From JACKII01 sp965202745 (lineage in GTDB: Bacteria; Pseudomonadota; Alphaproteobacteria; Bin95): 64,000 nt of DNA. A model generated the notes under the pieces. The model made no database searches, was not told where the DNA came from, and saw only the letters and a list, made by a program, of their open reading frames with translations. Within the stretch, counting starts at the first letter, position 1. Every line of letters starts with the position of its first letter. This document shows, piece by piece, positions 63,918-64,000 of this stretch. Where the stretch lies: assembly GCA_965202745.1 (NCBI GenBank), contig CBDBCB010000019.1, positions 186,001 through 250,000 on the forward strand, written 5' to 3'. Both the position numbers and the translations under genes were made by a program.

Positions 63918-64000
63918 CTACGGGCGAAACTCAAGAGCAGATCCCGATCCGCTTGCATCGGGCGGTTCTGCTCGGAACCTAATATTTGTTCGGAACATAG

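Noticed and set aside
1..64000. CRISPR array or phage attachment site
   Set aside because: No regularly spaced 25-40 bp direct repeats with unique spacers were seen, and the tRNA-Leu 3' end has no visible downstream duplicate.

Overview
The window looks like chromosomal DNA of a Gram-negative, aerobic alphaproteobacterium. The evidence is a COQ7-type ubiquinone hydroxylase, DsbB, LptD, an aerobic CobN cobaltochelatase pathway, a TctABC transporter, many short REP-like palindromes, and GC-rich third positions. The gene mix (phytanoyl-CoA dioxygenase, sulfatase, luciferase-like monooxygenases, CaiB CoA-transferase, amidase, two hydantoinase/oxoprolinase pairs, large Ca-binding repeat proteins) suits a marine or host-associated heterotroph. 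That lifestyle is inference, not something the sequence proves.

Layout. 1-14 kb is a degraded accessory region: a TTC38-like TPR protein, a glycosyltransferase cut by an IS256-type element, a headless gene fragment, a sulfatase, RidA, a frameshifted pirin, a hydrolase with two internal stops, an alcohol dehydrogenase missing its start, and a huge adhesin pseudogene fused to it at a deletion scar. 14-19.4 kb is a minus-strand catabolic block (LLM oxidoreductase, Abhydrolase_10-like hydrolase, NtaA-type monooxygenase, dual-CDGSH protein, NIPSNAP protein). After a tRNA-Leu(CAA), 19.9-22.4 kb holds yqaA-dsbB-coq7-proC. 22.4-30.9 kb is a cobalamin locus behind a B12 riboswitch: cobU, cobW, cobN, cobO, a GST, cobQ. 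31-37.5 kb mixes a secreted hydrolase, a frameshifted LolA-like gene, amidase, PhyH, a broken APH-AAA gene, and a tandem AhpD-like gene with an in-frame UGA exactly at a CxxC cysteine. 37.5-43 kb is core: rpsD with a near-consensus promoter, uvrC, lptD. 43-58.8 kb is again catabolic and transport DNA: CaiB CoA-transferase, two damaged hyuA/hyuB pairs, hydrolases, tctBAC, and a tandem-RadC gene. 59-63.8 kb encodes a giant DUF4347/FG-GAP/RTX/Ig-like secreted protein with one frameshift.

Three things stand out. (1) The AhpD-like gene may be a selenoprotein (CxxU) with a SECIS-like hairpin. (2) A pair of intergenic elements near 6.2 kb and 55.5 kb each carry six GTTTA-type repeats at an exact 11-bp period, preceded by inverted CTAAAC copies at 10-bp multiples. 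(3) The accessory genes carry a heavy load of frameshifts, nonsense codons and internal deletions while the core genes between them are intact. This suggests either real pseudogenisation or local assembly errors; the mix of C-to-T-type stops and clean in-frame deletions favours real decay for at least part of it.
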